Of a stretch of 50,402 bases of DNA, positions 1-8,608 are shown piece by piece. Location of the stretch: contig QCCD01000011.1 in NCBI GenBank assembly GCA_003281405.1, positions 1 to 50,402 on the forward strand. The letters run 5' to 3'. The first letter of the stretch is position 1; every line of letters starts with the position of its first letter. The position numbers and the translations under genes were made by a program. The notes beneath the pieces were generated by a model. That model was not told where the DNA came from, made no database searches, and was given only the letters and a program-made list of their open reading frames with translations. This stretch comes from Prochlorococcus sp. AG-347-K16. GTDB taxonomy: Bacteria > Cyanobacteriota > Cyanobacteriia > PCC-6307 > Cyanobiaceae.

Positions 1-82
1 GGCTTAACGGTCGCATTAGTATCATCACTCCAGGTTTTATTTTCTATAAGAGAAAGAACGCCCTCATATTTATAGGACCATG
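1..82. repeat. Copy 1 of an 82-bp in-frame repeat, cut by the window edge
   Basis: Bases 1-82 match 2830-2911 without a mismatch, at a spacing of 2829 bp (943 codons), so both copies are in the same frame of the giant gene. The encoded segment contains WSYKYEGVLSL. The match stops at 83/2912 on the right. On the left it meets the window edge, so the full repeat may be longer. Confidence 0.85.
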
Positions 83-3000
83 GTTGGCTAATTTTTAAAG
101 AAGGTGTACCACCTGCGGCATCTTTTACTGTTATTAAATTTGTGTCATTATTGCCATCCCAAATATAAGCACCACCTAGTGAATCAATCTTAAGTTGATG
201 TCCATTTTTATCTGTTTCTATATCTTGTAAAGTGCCAACATCAATGCCAACAATTCCATCACCATTTAAATCCTGATTAAAGACTGTTTCATATCCTCCA
301 ATATTTGGGGTGAATGAAGATTTTCCCCAATCTAATATTCCAGATGAACTAATTGAATGTATCTCCCATGCAGACATCCCTTTAGTCTCTGCTTCAGAAG
401 AATCTTCATTTTGATTACCTGATAAGAATCCATCTGTGAAAGTTTCAGTAAATTTAATTGCAAGGCTATAACTTCCATCGGGCTGTTTTTCTGCTGCATA
501 ACCAACCGCGTTGAATGAGCCCCCTTCCCATGAACCTGAATCTTCTAATCTTGGATTACCATAGTCATCTTTTATTTTTAAAGTAGTATCTCCATCAACA
601 ATATATAGAGAACCAGATCCTCTTTTTAACTCAACTCCATAGGTATCTGTAGTAATCTTTTCTAGATCATTTAAATCAATGCCTTTCTTTCCGTCCCCGT
701 CAATATCTTGATCAAATATAGTTTCAAAATCTGAAATTTCTGCTCCCCATGTACCCATCCAATCAAAAGATCCATCTGTTTTGACTTCATAAACTACCCA
801 TTGTTCATCTATATGTGTTTGTCCTCCCCAAGTGTTCGTATTTGTCTCTTTTACGGCTAACGCATATCTATCATCACTGGCATCTCCAGCAGTTCCTTTA
901 TTATCTAATCCAACATAGAGCGCCTCTCTTTTAAAAGATCCTCCTCCATCCCAAGTTTGATTTTCATCAAGGACAATTGAATTTCCACTCCATTCCTCAA
1001 CCACAGGAATATAAGCGCCAGCAGAAGTAACTATGAATAATGAGCCATTACTATTTACTGCAAGTTTTTCTCCAGTATTATCTGTGGTTTTTAAAGTTAA
1101 ATTACTTGTATCAACACCAATAGCACCATCATTATTTAAGTCTTCATTGAATGAGGTCTCAGCTCCAGCGATATCTTCTGTGTAATTTGAATTATTCCAA
1201 TCAAGTACTCCTGTTGAACTTGTTTGGATAGTCTGCCAACTGGTTCTCTCTCCGTTACTCCATTGATCATCAATTATTTCTTTAATTGCGATAATATAAC
1301 CCCCAGATGAGAGTTCTTCTACCGCATAAACCTCTCTACTACCTCCCATCCATGCGTCATTTAAATATGCTGCTCCTCCCCATGATTCTGTAATTAAGAT
1401 CGGGTCATTTGATGTGTCGTTATCTTTTAGGATGTAAGTCTTTTTGTCATAGTCATTTTGTACATTATTCGTATAAACGGCATCACCTTTTTCTCCTCGT
1501 CTTACCTGTACTAGATCATTAATATCTGCAGTTTCTTCTGTCTCATAATCCATCTCCCACCAGTTATAACCGCCTGCCACAGTACTCCCTGAATCTGTTG
1601 TAGAACCAGATCCAGAATCAATTTGCCCAGTTCCTGTATTTTCAGATCCATAATCAATTTGCCCAGTTCCTGTATTTCCAGATCCAGAATCAATTTGCCC
1701 AGTTCCTGTATTTCCAGATCCATAATCAATATTCCCTGTTCCAGTATTACCTGTTCCAGTATTTTCTGTAGAGGAACTAGATCCATAACTTTGAGAAAGA
1801 TCAGGAGTCTCATTATCTACATAACCATCACCAGAACCCACCAACCACTGGCCATCTACCTTTCTTATAAATCCAGTTCCATTAGAAGAAGTTGAATGAT
1901 CAATTGAAGCTTTTGCCTCAGAAGAATCATCCATTAATCTCTCTGTTTGATTACCGTTTTTGTCGTATGCAGCGCTATATCCACCACTACCAGTTCTTCC
2001 TGCAATAAGTATTTGACTATTGGATGTAATATCAAGCTTGTTAAATAAATATGAATCTGAGTCAGAACTAAACCAACTTTGTGACCAGTTACCCTGCGAA
2101 TCCTTCTCAAATTTTGCAAGATATCCATCCCCAGCACTTGGACCCTCGCCAATTACATAAACTGAGTTTTCAGAATGATCAATTTTAGCTGCTAATGCTG
2201 TATGTCCTACCTGTATAGCTGAACTTTGTACCCAATCCCCATTATTTTTTTCTAAGACATAAAAATATCCATTATTAACACCAGAACCACCCTGATATTG
2301 ACGATTTTCAGCAACTGCGATTATATCTTGACCAACATCAAATTGAATACCATTTCCTGAAGTATTAGCTCCAACATTATCCCAACCGGAAGTAATTGTT
2401 TCTTGTAAAACGCCAGACTCGCTATATCTGAGAATATTTCCACCATGCTGCAAATAAAAGCTTCCATCATAAAAAGAAGCTGATTGAAGTTGATCTACGT
2501 ACTCCCATTGATTTGCAACTAATGGTTCATCTATAAGAGTTGTAATATTGCTCTGCGAGTCAATTAGTATTGCTTTTTTATTTGTGTTGACCAGCGTGGT
2601 TCCATTAGAAGAAGTTGCTAAATGTTCTCTATGAGAATTTAAGTAAGATTTCCCATCATCTGAATTGAGAATTTCTATAGTTCTAATATGAGTTCCAGTA
2701 GAAGTTAAAACAGTTAAGGTATTGCCAAGAAAATCTTCTCCCATCCCCATCATGGGACCACTATTATTTGGTTTAGTTACACTTCCTAAAATGTATAAAT
2801 TACCAGAGGAATCGCTATCGATTTCTAAAGGCTTAACGGTCGCATTAGTATCATCACTCCAGGTTTTATTTTCTATAAGAGAAAGAACGCCCTCATATTT
2901 ATAGGACCATGTTGAGGCTACTGATTCTCCAGTGGCAGACATACTTTCTGCGATCGATGAATATATTATTTGATCCGTTCCAGCACCATGAATTGCTCCT

Positions 3001-6000
3001 GTCATCTTCATGCCGCCATCCATTACATGGAAATCACCTTCATATGCTGAGCCATTTACATATCCAATAACATTTGAAAGATTAGTTACGCTTTGTGAGC
3101 TAACAGTATCTAAGTAATTACCATCTGAATCTTGAATTATTTGTGAACTACTTAAGTAATCAAAAGTAATTAGTTGTCCAGCAAGAACTTTGTCTGACAA
3201 AGTCGCTTGTAATTCAGTATTAGACGTACTAACAGCAGTAACTGGATTAGTTAATCCATCTACAGTTACTTGTAAAGCTGAGAAAGTAGCTCCTGAAGCT
3301 AAGGATATATTCTCGCTAAAGGTAAGGATTAATTTACTTCCATCATTTGAAATCTCTGAAGTAGTTAATGTTGGATTTGTATTATCTGCAGGGGGGTTAC
3401 TATCAGTAACAGGCATCCCGGGATCAACGATCCTTCCGTTTTTGGTGCCATCACCATCCCACTGAGCATCACCGTCAGTAAGGGTTAAAGTTACTTTCTT
3501 ATTATTAGGATCACTGGTGTCAAAGCTATATAAAGCATTACCGCTTGAATCTACATATGGCCTGAAGTCGTTATAGAGATAGTTATATCTGAGATATGAA
3601 TTAGCACTACTGAACGAAGAAGGCAAATAAATATCTGCATTAATAGTGCTGCCAGGTTCTAATCCAGAGATATTAAAGGCGACGGGATCATAGGTTGTCT
3701 GATATTGAGAACCCACAGAAACCGTATAACTTGATCCATCTGACAGTGGTATTGAATACTGAGAATTAACAGCATCAAAAACTTCTATTCCTTTTAATGA
3801 ATAAGTTGACTGAACCTTGATAGCAGCAATATTTGTCTGGTCAGCGTCAGATCCTAAATTAAATTGTTCTGCAGTTGTCCAAGGAAGAATTGCAATATCT
3901 GGCTGATAAACATCTGCCTCTCCATCCTGGTCATAGTCAAGTAATTTACCGTCATCATCTAGGAAACTCTGCGATGCAATTGATAATCCCTTTGGCTGAG
4001 TTCTATCAATAGATTGAGAACTTTGAGTGAGAGTAATATCTGATGCAATATTTACTGACTGAGATTTCTCTAATATCTGCTCTCCTTCTTTAGAGAAAGT
4101 GGCTGTAAAGATATTGGTACCATTTACTAAATTCTTCCAATCACCATCTGTAAGTGTGTAACTCCAAGTTCCACCAGATGAAGTTGCTTTTCTTGTTATC
4201 CCGGCAAAGGTGATCGTAACTTCTCGTCCATCATCTTGACCTGTAAGAGTAACTCCAGAAACTTTTTCTGCATTATTAATTGTGTTATCACTGGCAACCT
4301 GACTAAAGGAAACATTAGGTAATGGTTGACTATATATATTGACAGGATCTGAATAAACAGAACTTCTAATACCAGTTCCATCTGAATATGTAGCTTTAAC
4401 TCTTAAGGTCTTATTACTATCTCCTGCCTGAGGAGAATATGTACTGGATGTCGCTCCGCTGATATCTGTCCAGGTATTGGAGGTATAGGAAGCTTCCTGC
4501 CATTGATAGAAAATATTGGGATTAGAATTTACTCCATCTGGATCATCTGTAATGGCACCTGCAGTAATAGTCCCACCGACAATTGGATCACCGGAAATTG
4601 GAGCAAATATTCCCTGACCGCTATCTTTAATAGTTCTACCAGCTGGTCTTACATCTACATCACCGTCGTCAAAACGTAAGGTTTCTATATTGGTGAGAGT
4701 GTCAGTACCATCTGTTCCAGAGATTGTAATCGTCTCAAATAAACCAGAGACTGATGTAGAGATGGAGTAATCAGCCTGATTCCCCGAGAAGATAGCGATA
4801 TCAGTTCCTGTCCCACCGTCAATAGTGTCATTACCAGCTCCAGCAGTTATCGTGTCATCACCTGCATCCAAAGTGATTGTGTCATTACCACTCCCAAGGA
4901 TTACGGTGTCGGTACCCCCTCCTCCATAACGTCCGGGTGCTCCTTTGTAAATTATGTTTGCTGCAGATAAATCGGTAAAAGTAGCGGAATAACTATTACT
5001 TGCATCAATTGTTATTGTTTCTCCAGCTGACCCAGCCTGTGAACCTAATGAAAATGTTCCTGAATCAGTACTAAACTGAATTTTTTCAAAATTAACAAGA
5101 ACATTACCTGGTGCAGTAGAGCCAAAGGAAGTTGCTCCATAAGTTGTTGATAAAAGAAGAGTATCTTCCCCAGCTCCTCCATCAAGATGATCAACTTTAA
5201 AATCACCCCAACCATTTGGGATCGTTACATGATCGTCTCCATCACCTGCATCCAGATAGCTAAATCCACCATAAATAATGTCATTTCCAGATCCTGCAAT
5301 AATCTTTTGATTATCTCGACCTTCAATAGTGTCATTGCCAGCTCCGGCATCAACCAATTGAATACTCGACTCATCATCATCATTAAATGTATAAGTACCG
5401 AGACCTACTCGGATGTGATCATCACCTTCTCCTCCATAAATTGAGTCAACTCCAGCACCACCTCTTATGGTGTCATTGCCATCACCACCATAAATTGTGT
5501 CATCTCCAGGTCCACCTTCTAATGTGTCGTCACCGTCTCCACCCTGGATCGTATCGTTGCCATCAGAACCATCTAAAGTGTCGTTCCCTCCTAATCCTTG
5601 GATAAGATCAGCAGCACTACCTCCAGTTAAAGTATCAGCAGAAGATGTCCCAATAAGATTTTGTCCTGGTAAAACTATCGAATAATTTGAGTCCGCAAAT
5701 TGTAAAGTTTCAATTCCAGAAATAGTATCTGTCCCATCAATTCCTCGAGTATCAATGATTTGATAATTGTCATAAGAATTTTCAGTTATAGAATAATCAG
5801 CCTGATTCCCCGAGAAGATAGCGATATCAGTTCCTGTCCCACCGTCAATAGTGTCATTACCAGCTCCAGCAGTTATCGTGTCATCACCTGCATCCAAAGT
5901 GATTGTGTCATTACCACTCCCAAGGATTACGGTGTCGGTACCCCCTCCTCCATAACGTCCGGGTGCTCCTTTGTAAATTATGTTTGCTGCAGATAAATCG

Positions 6001-8555
6001 GTAAAAGTAGCGGAATAACTATTACTTGCATCAATTGTTATTGTTTCTCCAGCTGACCCAGCCTGTGAACCTAATGAAAATGTTCCTGAATCAGTACTAA
6101 ACTGAATTTTTTCAAAATTAACAAGAACATTACCTGGTGCAGTAGAGCCAAAGGAAGTTGCTCCATAAGTTGTTGATAAAAGAAGAGTATCTTCCCCAGC
6201 TCCTCCATCAAGATGATCAACTTTAAAATCACCCCAACCATTTGGGATCGTTACATGATCGTCTCCATCACCTGCATCCAGATAGCTAAATCCACCATAA
6301 ATAATGTCATTTCCAGATCCTGCAATAATCTTTTGATTATCTCGACCTTCAATAGTGTCATTGCCAGCTCCGGCATCAACCAATTGAATACTCGACTCAT
6401 CATCATCATTAAATGTATAAGTACCGAGACCTACTCGGATGTGATCATCACCTTCTCCTCCATAAATTGAGTCAACTCCAGCACCACCTCTTATGGTGTC
6501 ATTGCCATCACCACCATAAATTGTGTCATCTCCAGGTCCACCTTCTAATGTGTCGTCACCGTCTCCACCCTGGATCGTATCGTTGCCATCAGAACCATCT
6601 AAAGTGTCGTTATTTTTAGAACCAATTAATAAATCATTTCCGCTTCCACCTGATGCAGTAATTCCATCAGTTGTATTATCTGCAACTGCAAAAAAGATAT
6701 CTTTTGAACCCGTTGTTATTTGTTCACTATGGCCTTCGCTATCGGTATAGCTAATAATTGCCCTAATCTTTTTACCTTGATCACTATCTGCTATCGCATA
6801 AGTAGCAGCTGTTCCGACTTCACTCCAGGTACTATTATCACTTGATATTTGCCAGCTATAACTTAAGGTTCCTGTACCATCAGGATCTTCTACATCTTGA
6901 GAAATACTTAATGTGTTTCCACCTTCTGTTGTACCAGAGATAGAGAAAGAAGCTTCACCATTATCAACACCAACAATACTTGTTTCTACTAATGTTCCGT
7001 TTACAGTTTTTGTGACTATATAGTTATCTACAGATTGAGAATTGAAATCTATTCCTATCGCTTCATTAGATCCATTTGTATAGTCAATATCTAAAGTATC
7101 GTATCTTAGATTTACATCAGCAGTTCCTAATCCTATATTTATTACGTCATTAACAGTCTCAAAATAACCTGTTCCAGAGATGTTTATCTGACTAAAGGTA
7201 AATAAATTTGTTAGTACAGAATTTCCACCATTTCTTGTATCAGTTATCTTTATCGTCGGCGTTAAACCTGTAGTAGAAAAACTGGTGTAATGACTATCAG
7301 AGGAATTAGTTTTAGTAAAAACAACAGAACCGCTGTATTTCAGTTCAATATCAATATCAGATGAATTTCTTGGACTTAGTTTGAAAATTAAATCTGTAAC
7401 GGTATATGTTTCTGATACATCGGTAAAAGCCGATAAATCTATAGCTCCAGAACTTATTTCTCTTGTAAAAGTTTGGTCTTCAATGAAGTCATTGAAAACA
7501 TCAGTATTTCTAAAAGAATCAGTAAAGAAGGATGAATATAAATGTCTACCAATTACATATAAATTCGAGACACTACCAAATGATGGATTTGTAAAATCAC
7601 CGGTTGTGAAAGAAAGAGAAGTAGTGTCACTAATGCCTGCGAATGAATTGCCAGCAGCATCATCAAAAGCAGTAGCTACTATCTGAACATAATATTGAGT
7701 ATTACTTGATAAATTATTTGAAGGGTTAATCAGTATTTGATTTGTTCCACTTCCTGTTACGCGATTACTTGTGACATCTATAGTCTCTGCAACAGAATTA
7801 TCTGATGATTTATAGATAACAATATTTCCAGTTTCTACATCTACTGCTTCTGAGAAATTAAGAACTATATGACTACCTACGGCAACAGCAGTTGCATTAT
7901 CGGAAGGATTACTGCTCGTTAATTTTGGATCAGTTTCTTCAACAATACTTGTTTCTACTAATGTTCCGTTTACAGTTTTTGTGACTATATAGTTATCTAC
8001 AGATTGAGAATTGAAATCTATTCCTATCGCTTCATTAGATCCATTTGTATAGTCAATATCTAAAGTATCGTATCTTAGATTTACATCAGCAGTTCCTAAT
8101 CCTATATTTATTACGTCATTAACAGTCTCAAAATAACCTGTTCCAGAGATGTTTATCTGACTAAAGGTAAATAAATTTGTTAGTACAGAATTTCCACCAT
8201 TTCTTGTATCAGTTATCTTTATCGTCGGCGTTAAACCTGTAGTAGAAAAACTGGTGTAATGACTATCAGAGGAATTAGTTTTAGTAAAAACAACAGAACC
8301 GCTGTATTTCAGTTCAATATCAATATCAGATGAATTTCTTGGACTTAGTTTGAAAATTAAATCTGTAACGGTATATGTTTCTGATACATCGGTAAAAGCC
8401 GATAAATCTATAGCTCCAGAACTTATTTCTCTTGTAAAAGTTTGGTCTTCAATGAAGTCATTGAAAACATCAGTATTTCTAAAAGAATCAGTAAAGAAAG
8501 ATGAATATAAATGTCTACCAATTACATATAAATTTGAAACTGTTCCAAAAGACAT
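1..8555 (-). CDS. Giant RTX-type calcium-binding surface/secreted protein (3' end outside window)
   Basis: An uninterrupted minus-strand frame starts at ATG 8555 and leaves the window after 2851 codons; an in-frame TAA at 8571-8573 limits the start. Order by residue: a duplicated module (8-205 and 331-528) around a bacterial Ig-like domain (about 209-322); an Ig-like domain with a DPDG motif (532-618); two RTX nonapeptide blocks (636-920, 991-1262) with motifs such as GGDGNDTI and GGAGVDSI; Ig-like segments; a choice-of-anchor-U-like domain (1539-1712) ending NGRIVDPG; an SWM-type repeat (1719-1805); a possible beta-propeller (1882-2229); a Gly/Ser/Thr linker; and tryptophan-rich modules with FNQDLNGDG-type motifs (2332-2825). 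There is no signal peptide, as expected for type I secretion, and an HlyB/HlyD operon follows at 9580-13644. It is probably a secreted adhesin or surface layer protein; that role is inferred. Its DNA is visibly less A+T-rich than the rest. Confidence 0.9.
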   Translation of the reverse strand, partial: MSFGTVSNLYVIGRHLYSSFFTDSFRNTDVFNDFIEDQTFTREISSGAIDLSAFTDVSETYTVTDLIFKLSPRNSSDIDIELKYSGSVVFTKTNSSDSHYTSFSTTGLTPTIKITDTRNGGNSVLTNLFTFSQINISGTGYFETVNDVINIGLGTADVNLRYDTLDIDYTNGSNEAIGIDFNSQSVDNYIVTKTVNGTLVETSIVEETDPKLTSSNPSDNATAVAVGSHIVLNFSEAVDVETGNIVIYKSSDNSVAETIDVTSNRVTGSGTNQILINPSNNLSSNTQYYVQIVATAFDDAAGNSFAGISDTTSLSFTTGDFTNPSFGSVSNLYVIGRHLYSSFFTDSFRNTDVFNDFIEDQTFTREISSGAIDLSAFTDVSETYTVTDLIFKLSPRNSSDIDIELKYSGSVVFTKTNSSDSHYTSFSTTGLTPTIKITDTRNGGNSVLTNLFTFSQINISGTGYFETVNDVINIGLGTADVNLRYDTLDIDYTNGSNEAIGIDFNSQSVDNYIVTKTVNGTLVETSIVGVDNGEASFSISGTTEGGNTLSISQDVEDPDGTGTLSYSWQISSDNSTWSEVGTAATYAIADSDQGKKIRAIISYTDSEGHSEQITTGSKDIFFAVADNTTDGITASGGSGNDLLIGSKNNDTLDGSDGNDTIQGGDGDDTLEGGPGDDTIYGGDGNDTIRGGAGVDSIYGGEGDDHIRVGLGTYTFNDDDESSIQLVDAGAGNDTIEGRDNQKIIAGSGNDIIYGGFSYLDAGDGDDHVTIPNGWGDFKVDHLDGGAGEDTLLLSTTYGATSFGSTAPGNVLVNFEKIQFSTDSGTFSLGSQAGSAGETITIDASNSYSATFTDLSAANIIYKGAPGRYGGGGTDTVILGSGNDTITLDAGDDTITAGAGNDTIDGGTGTDIAIFSGNQADYSITENSYDNYQIIDTRGIDGTDTISGIETLQFADSNYSIVLPGQNLIGTSSADTLTGGSAADLIQGLGGNDTLDGSDGNDTIQGGDGDDTLEGGPGDDTIYGGDGNDTIRGGAGVDSIYGGEGDDHIRVGLGTYTFNDDDESSIQLVDAGAGNDTIEGRDNQKIIAGSGNDIIYGGFSYLDAGDGDDHVTIPNGWGDFKVDHLDGGAGEDTLLLSTTYGATSFGSTAPGNVLVNFEKIQFSTDSGTFSLGSQAGSAGETITIDASNSYSATFTDLSAANIIYKGAPGRYGGGGTDTVILGSGNDTITLDAGDDTITAGAGNDTIDGGTGTDIAIFSGNQADYSISTSVSGLFETITISGTDGTDTLTNIETLRFDDGDVDVRPAGRTIKDSGQGIFAPISGDPIVGGTITAGAITDDPDGVNSNPNIFYQWQEASYTSNTWTDISGATSSTYSPQAGDSNKTLRVKATYSDGTGIRSSVYSDPVNIYSQPLPNVSFSQVASDNTINNAEKVSGVTLTGQDDGREVTITFAGITRKATSSGGTWSYTLTDGDWKNLVNGTNIFTATFSKEGEQILEKSQSVNIASDITLTQSSQSIDRTQPKGLSIASQSFLDDDGKLLDYDQDGEADVYQPDIAILPWTTAEQFNLGSDADQTNIAAIKVQSTYSLKGIEVFDAVNSQYSIPLSDGSSYTVSVGSQYQTTYDPVAFNISGLEPGSTINADIYLPSSFSSANSYLRYNYLYNDFRPYVDSSGNALYSFDTSDPNNKKVTLTLTDGDAQWDGDGTKNGRIVDPGMPVTDSNPPADNTNPTLTTSEISNDGSKLILTFSENISLASGATFSALQVTVDGLTNPVTAVSTSNTELQATLSDKVLAGQLITFDYLSSSQIIQDSDGNYLDTVSSQSVTNLSNVIGYVNGSAYEGDFHVMDGGMKMTGAIHGAGTDQIIYSSIAESMSATGESVASTWSYKYEGVLSLIENKTWSDDTNATVKPLEIDSDSSGNLYILGSVTKPNNSGPMMGMGEDFLGNTLTVLTSTGTHIRTIEILNSDDGKSYLNSHREHLATSSNGTTLVNTNKKAILIDSQSNITTLIDEPLVANQWEYVDQLQSASFYDGSFYLQHGGNILRYSESGVLQETITSGWDNVGANTSGNGIQFDVGQDIIAVAENRQYQGGSGVNNGYFYVLEKNNGDWVQSSAIQVGHTALAAKIDHSENSVYVIGEGPSAGDGYLAKFEKDSQGNWSQSWFSSDSDSYLFNKLDITSNSQILIAGRTGSGGYSAAYDKNGNQTERLMDDSSEAKASIDHSTSSNGTGFIRKVDGQWLVGSGDGYVDNETPDLSQSYGSSSSTENTGTGNTGTGNIDYGSGNTGTGQIDSGSGNTGTGQIDYGSENTGTGQIDSGSGSTTDSGSTVAGGYNWWEMDYETEETADINDLVQVRRGEKGDAVYTNNVQNDYDKKTYILKDNDTSNDPILITESWGGAAYLNDAWMGGSREVYAVEELSSGGYIIAIKEIIDDQWSNGERTSWQTIQTSSTGVLDWNNSNYTEDIAGAETSFNEDLNNDGAIGVDTSNLTLKTTDNTGEKLAVNSNGSLFIVTSAGAYIPVVEEWSGNSIVLDENQTWDGGGSFKREALYVGLDNKGTAGDASDDRYALAVKETNTNTWGGQTHIDEQWVVYEVKTDGSFDWMGTWGAEISDFETIFDQDIDGDGKKGIDLNDLEKITTDTYGVELKRGSGSLYIVDGDTTLKIKDDYGNPRLEDSGSWEGGSFNAVGYAAEKQPDGSYSLAIKFTETFTDGFLSGNQNEDSSEAETKGMSAWEIHSISSSGILDWGKSSFTPNIGGYETVFNQDLNGDGIVGIDVGTLQDIETDKNGHQLKIDSLGGAYIWDGNNDTNLITVKDAAGGTPSLKISQPWSYKYEGVLSLIENKTWSDDTNATVK
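1606..1765. repeat. 36-bp minisatellite in the giant gene
   Basis: The element beginning caatttgccc recurs at 1619, 1655 and 1691 with a 36-bp period, and a degenerate fourth unit starts at 1727 and breaks into 18-bp half-units. On the coding strand the unit reads roughly NTGTGQIDSGSG or NTGTGQIDYGSG, 12 residues. It forms a flexible Gly/Thr/Ser linker between the propeller-like region and the tryptophan-rich modules. Copy number is likely to vary between strains. Confidence 0.85.
2830..2911. repeat. Copy 2 of the 82-bp in-frame repeat
   Basis: Identical to bases 1-82. It marks the start of the possible propeller region. The copy at the left edge follows the tryptophan-rich modules, so the whole 943-residue unit (propeller, linker, W-rich) may begin again beyond the window. 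Confidence 0.85.
4768..5585. repeat. 818-bp direct repeat, copy 1 (RTX block)
   Basis: Reading it against 5794-6611 at a constant offset of 1026 bp, I found no mismatch. 1026 is divisible by three, so the frame is kept. The encoded segment is an RTX calcium-binding block of about 272 residues with several GGxGxD units. Its edges are abrupt at both ends. Confidence 0.93.
5794..6611. repeat. 818-bp direct repeat, copy 2 (RTX block)
   Basis: Partner of 4768-5585. The 208 bp between the copies encode a short bridge that resembles the segment following copy 1 in protein order, so the duplicated unit is effectively 1026 bp (342 codons) with a diverged end. Confidence 0.93.
6971..7565. repeat. 595-bp direct repeat, copy 1 (N-terminal module)
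   Basis: Matches 7940-8534 at an offset of 969 bp (323 codons, in frame). The only difference I saw is at 7530/8499. It encodes a module of about 198 residues with the motif SNLYVIGR. The copies diverge sharply at 7566/8535, near the start codon of the gene. Confidence 0.92.
7940..8534. repeat. 595-bp direct repeat, copy 2 (N-terminal module)
   Basis: Partner of 6971-7565. This copy covers residues 8-205, so the protein begins almost exactly at a module boundary. That suggests the N-terminus was made by duplication of an internal module. Confidence 0.92.
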
Positions 8556-8577
8556 CAATAAAAGCTTTATTTATAAT
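8549..8577 (+). promoter_or_regulatory. Candidate sigma-70 promoter for the small outer-membrane gene
   Basis: An exact TATAAT at 8572-8577 lies 31 bases before the ATG at 8609, with AAGACA (4 of 6 to consensus) at 8549-8554 and a 17-bp spacer. It overlaps the start codon of the divergent giant gene, so the two genes may interfere or be co-regulated. A TATAAT alone is weak evidence in DNA this A+T-rich. Confidence 0.4.
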
Positions 8578-8608
8578 AAAGTTATTGTTATTTTACTAGA
8601 TTTCTAGT

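Noticed and set aside
1511-1813. Open frame of 100 codons on the minus strand with a repetitive Leu-rich product
   Set aside because: It is an out-of-frame shadow of the 36-bp minisatellite inside the giant gene.
4768-6611. CRISPR-like or transposon-like interpretation of the repeats
   Set aside because: Repeats are long, in frame and coding; there are no spacers, inverted ends or transposase.
5187-6619. Several plus-strand open frames of 60-85 codons over the RTX blocks
   Set aside because: They lie opposite the giant gene, occur twice only because the DNA is duplicated, and have no coding character such as a family motif.
7381-8607. Two similar plus-strand frames of 101 and 85 codons
   Set aside because: Antisense shadows of the duplicated N-terminal module of the giant gene.
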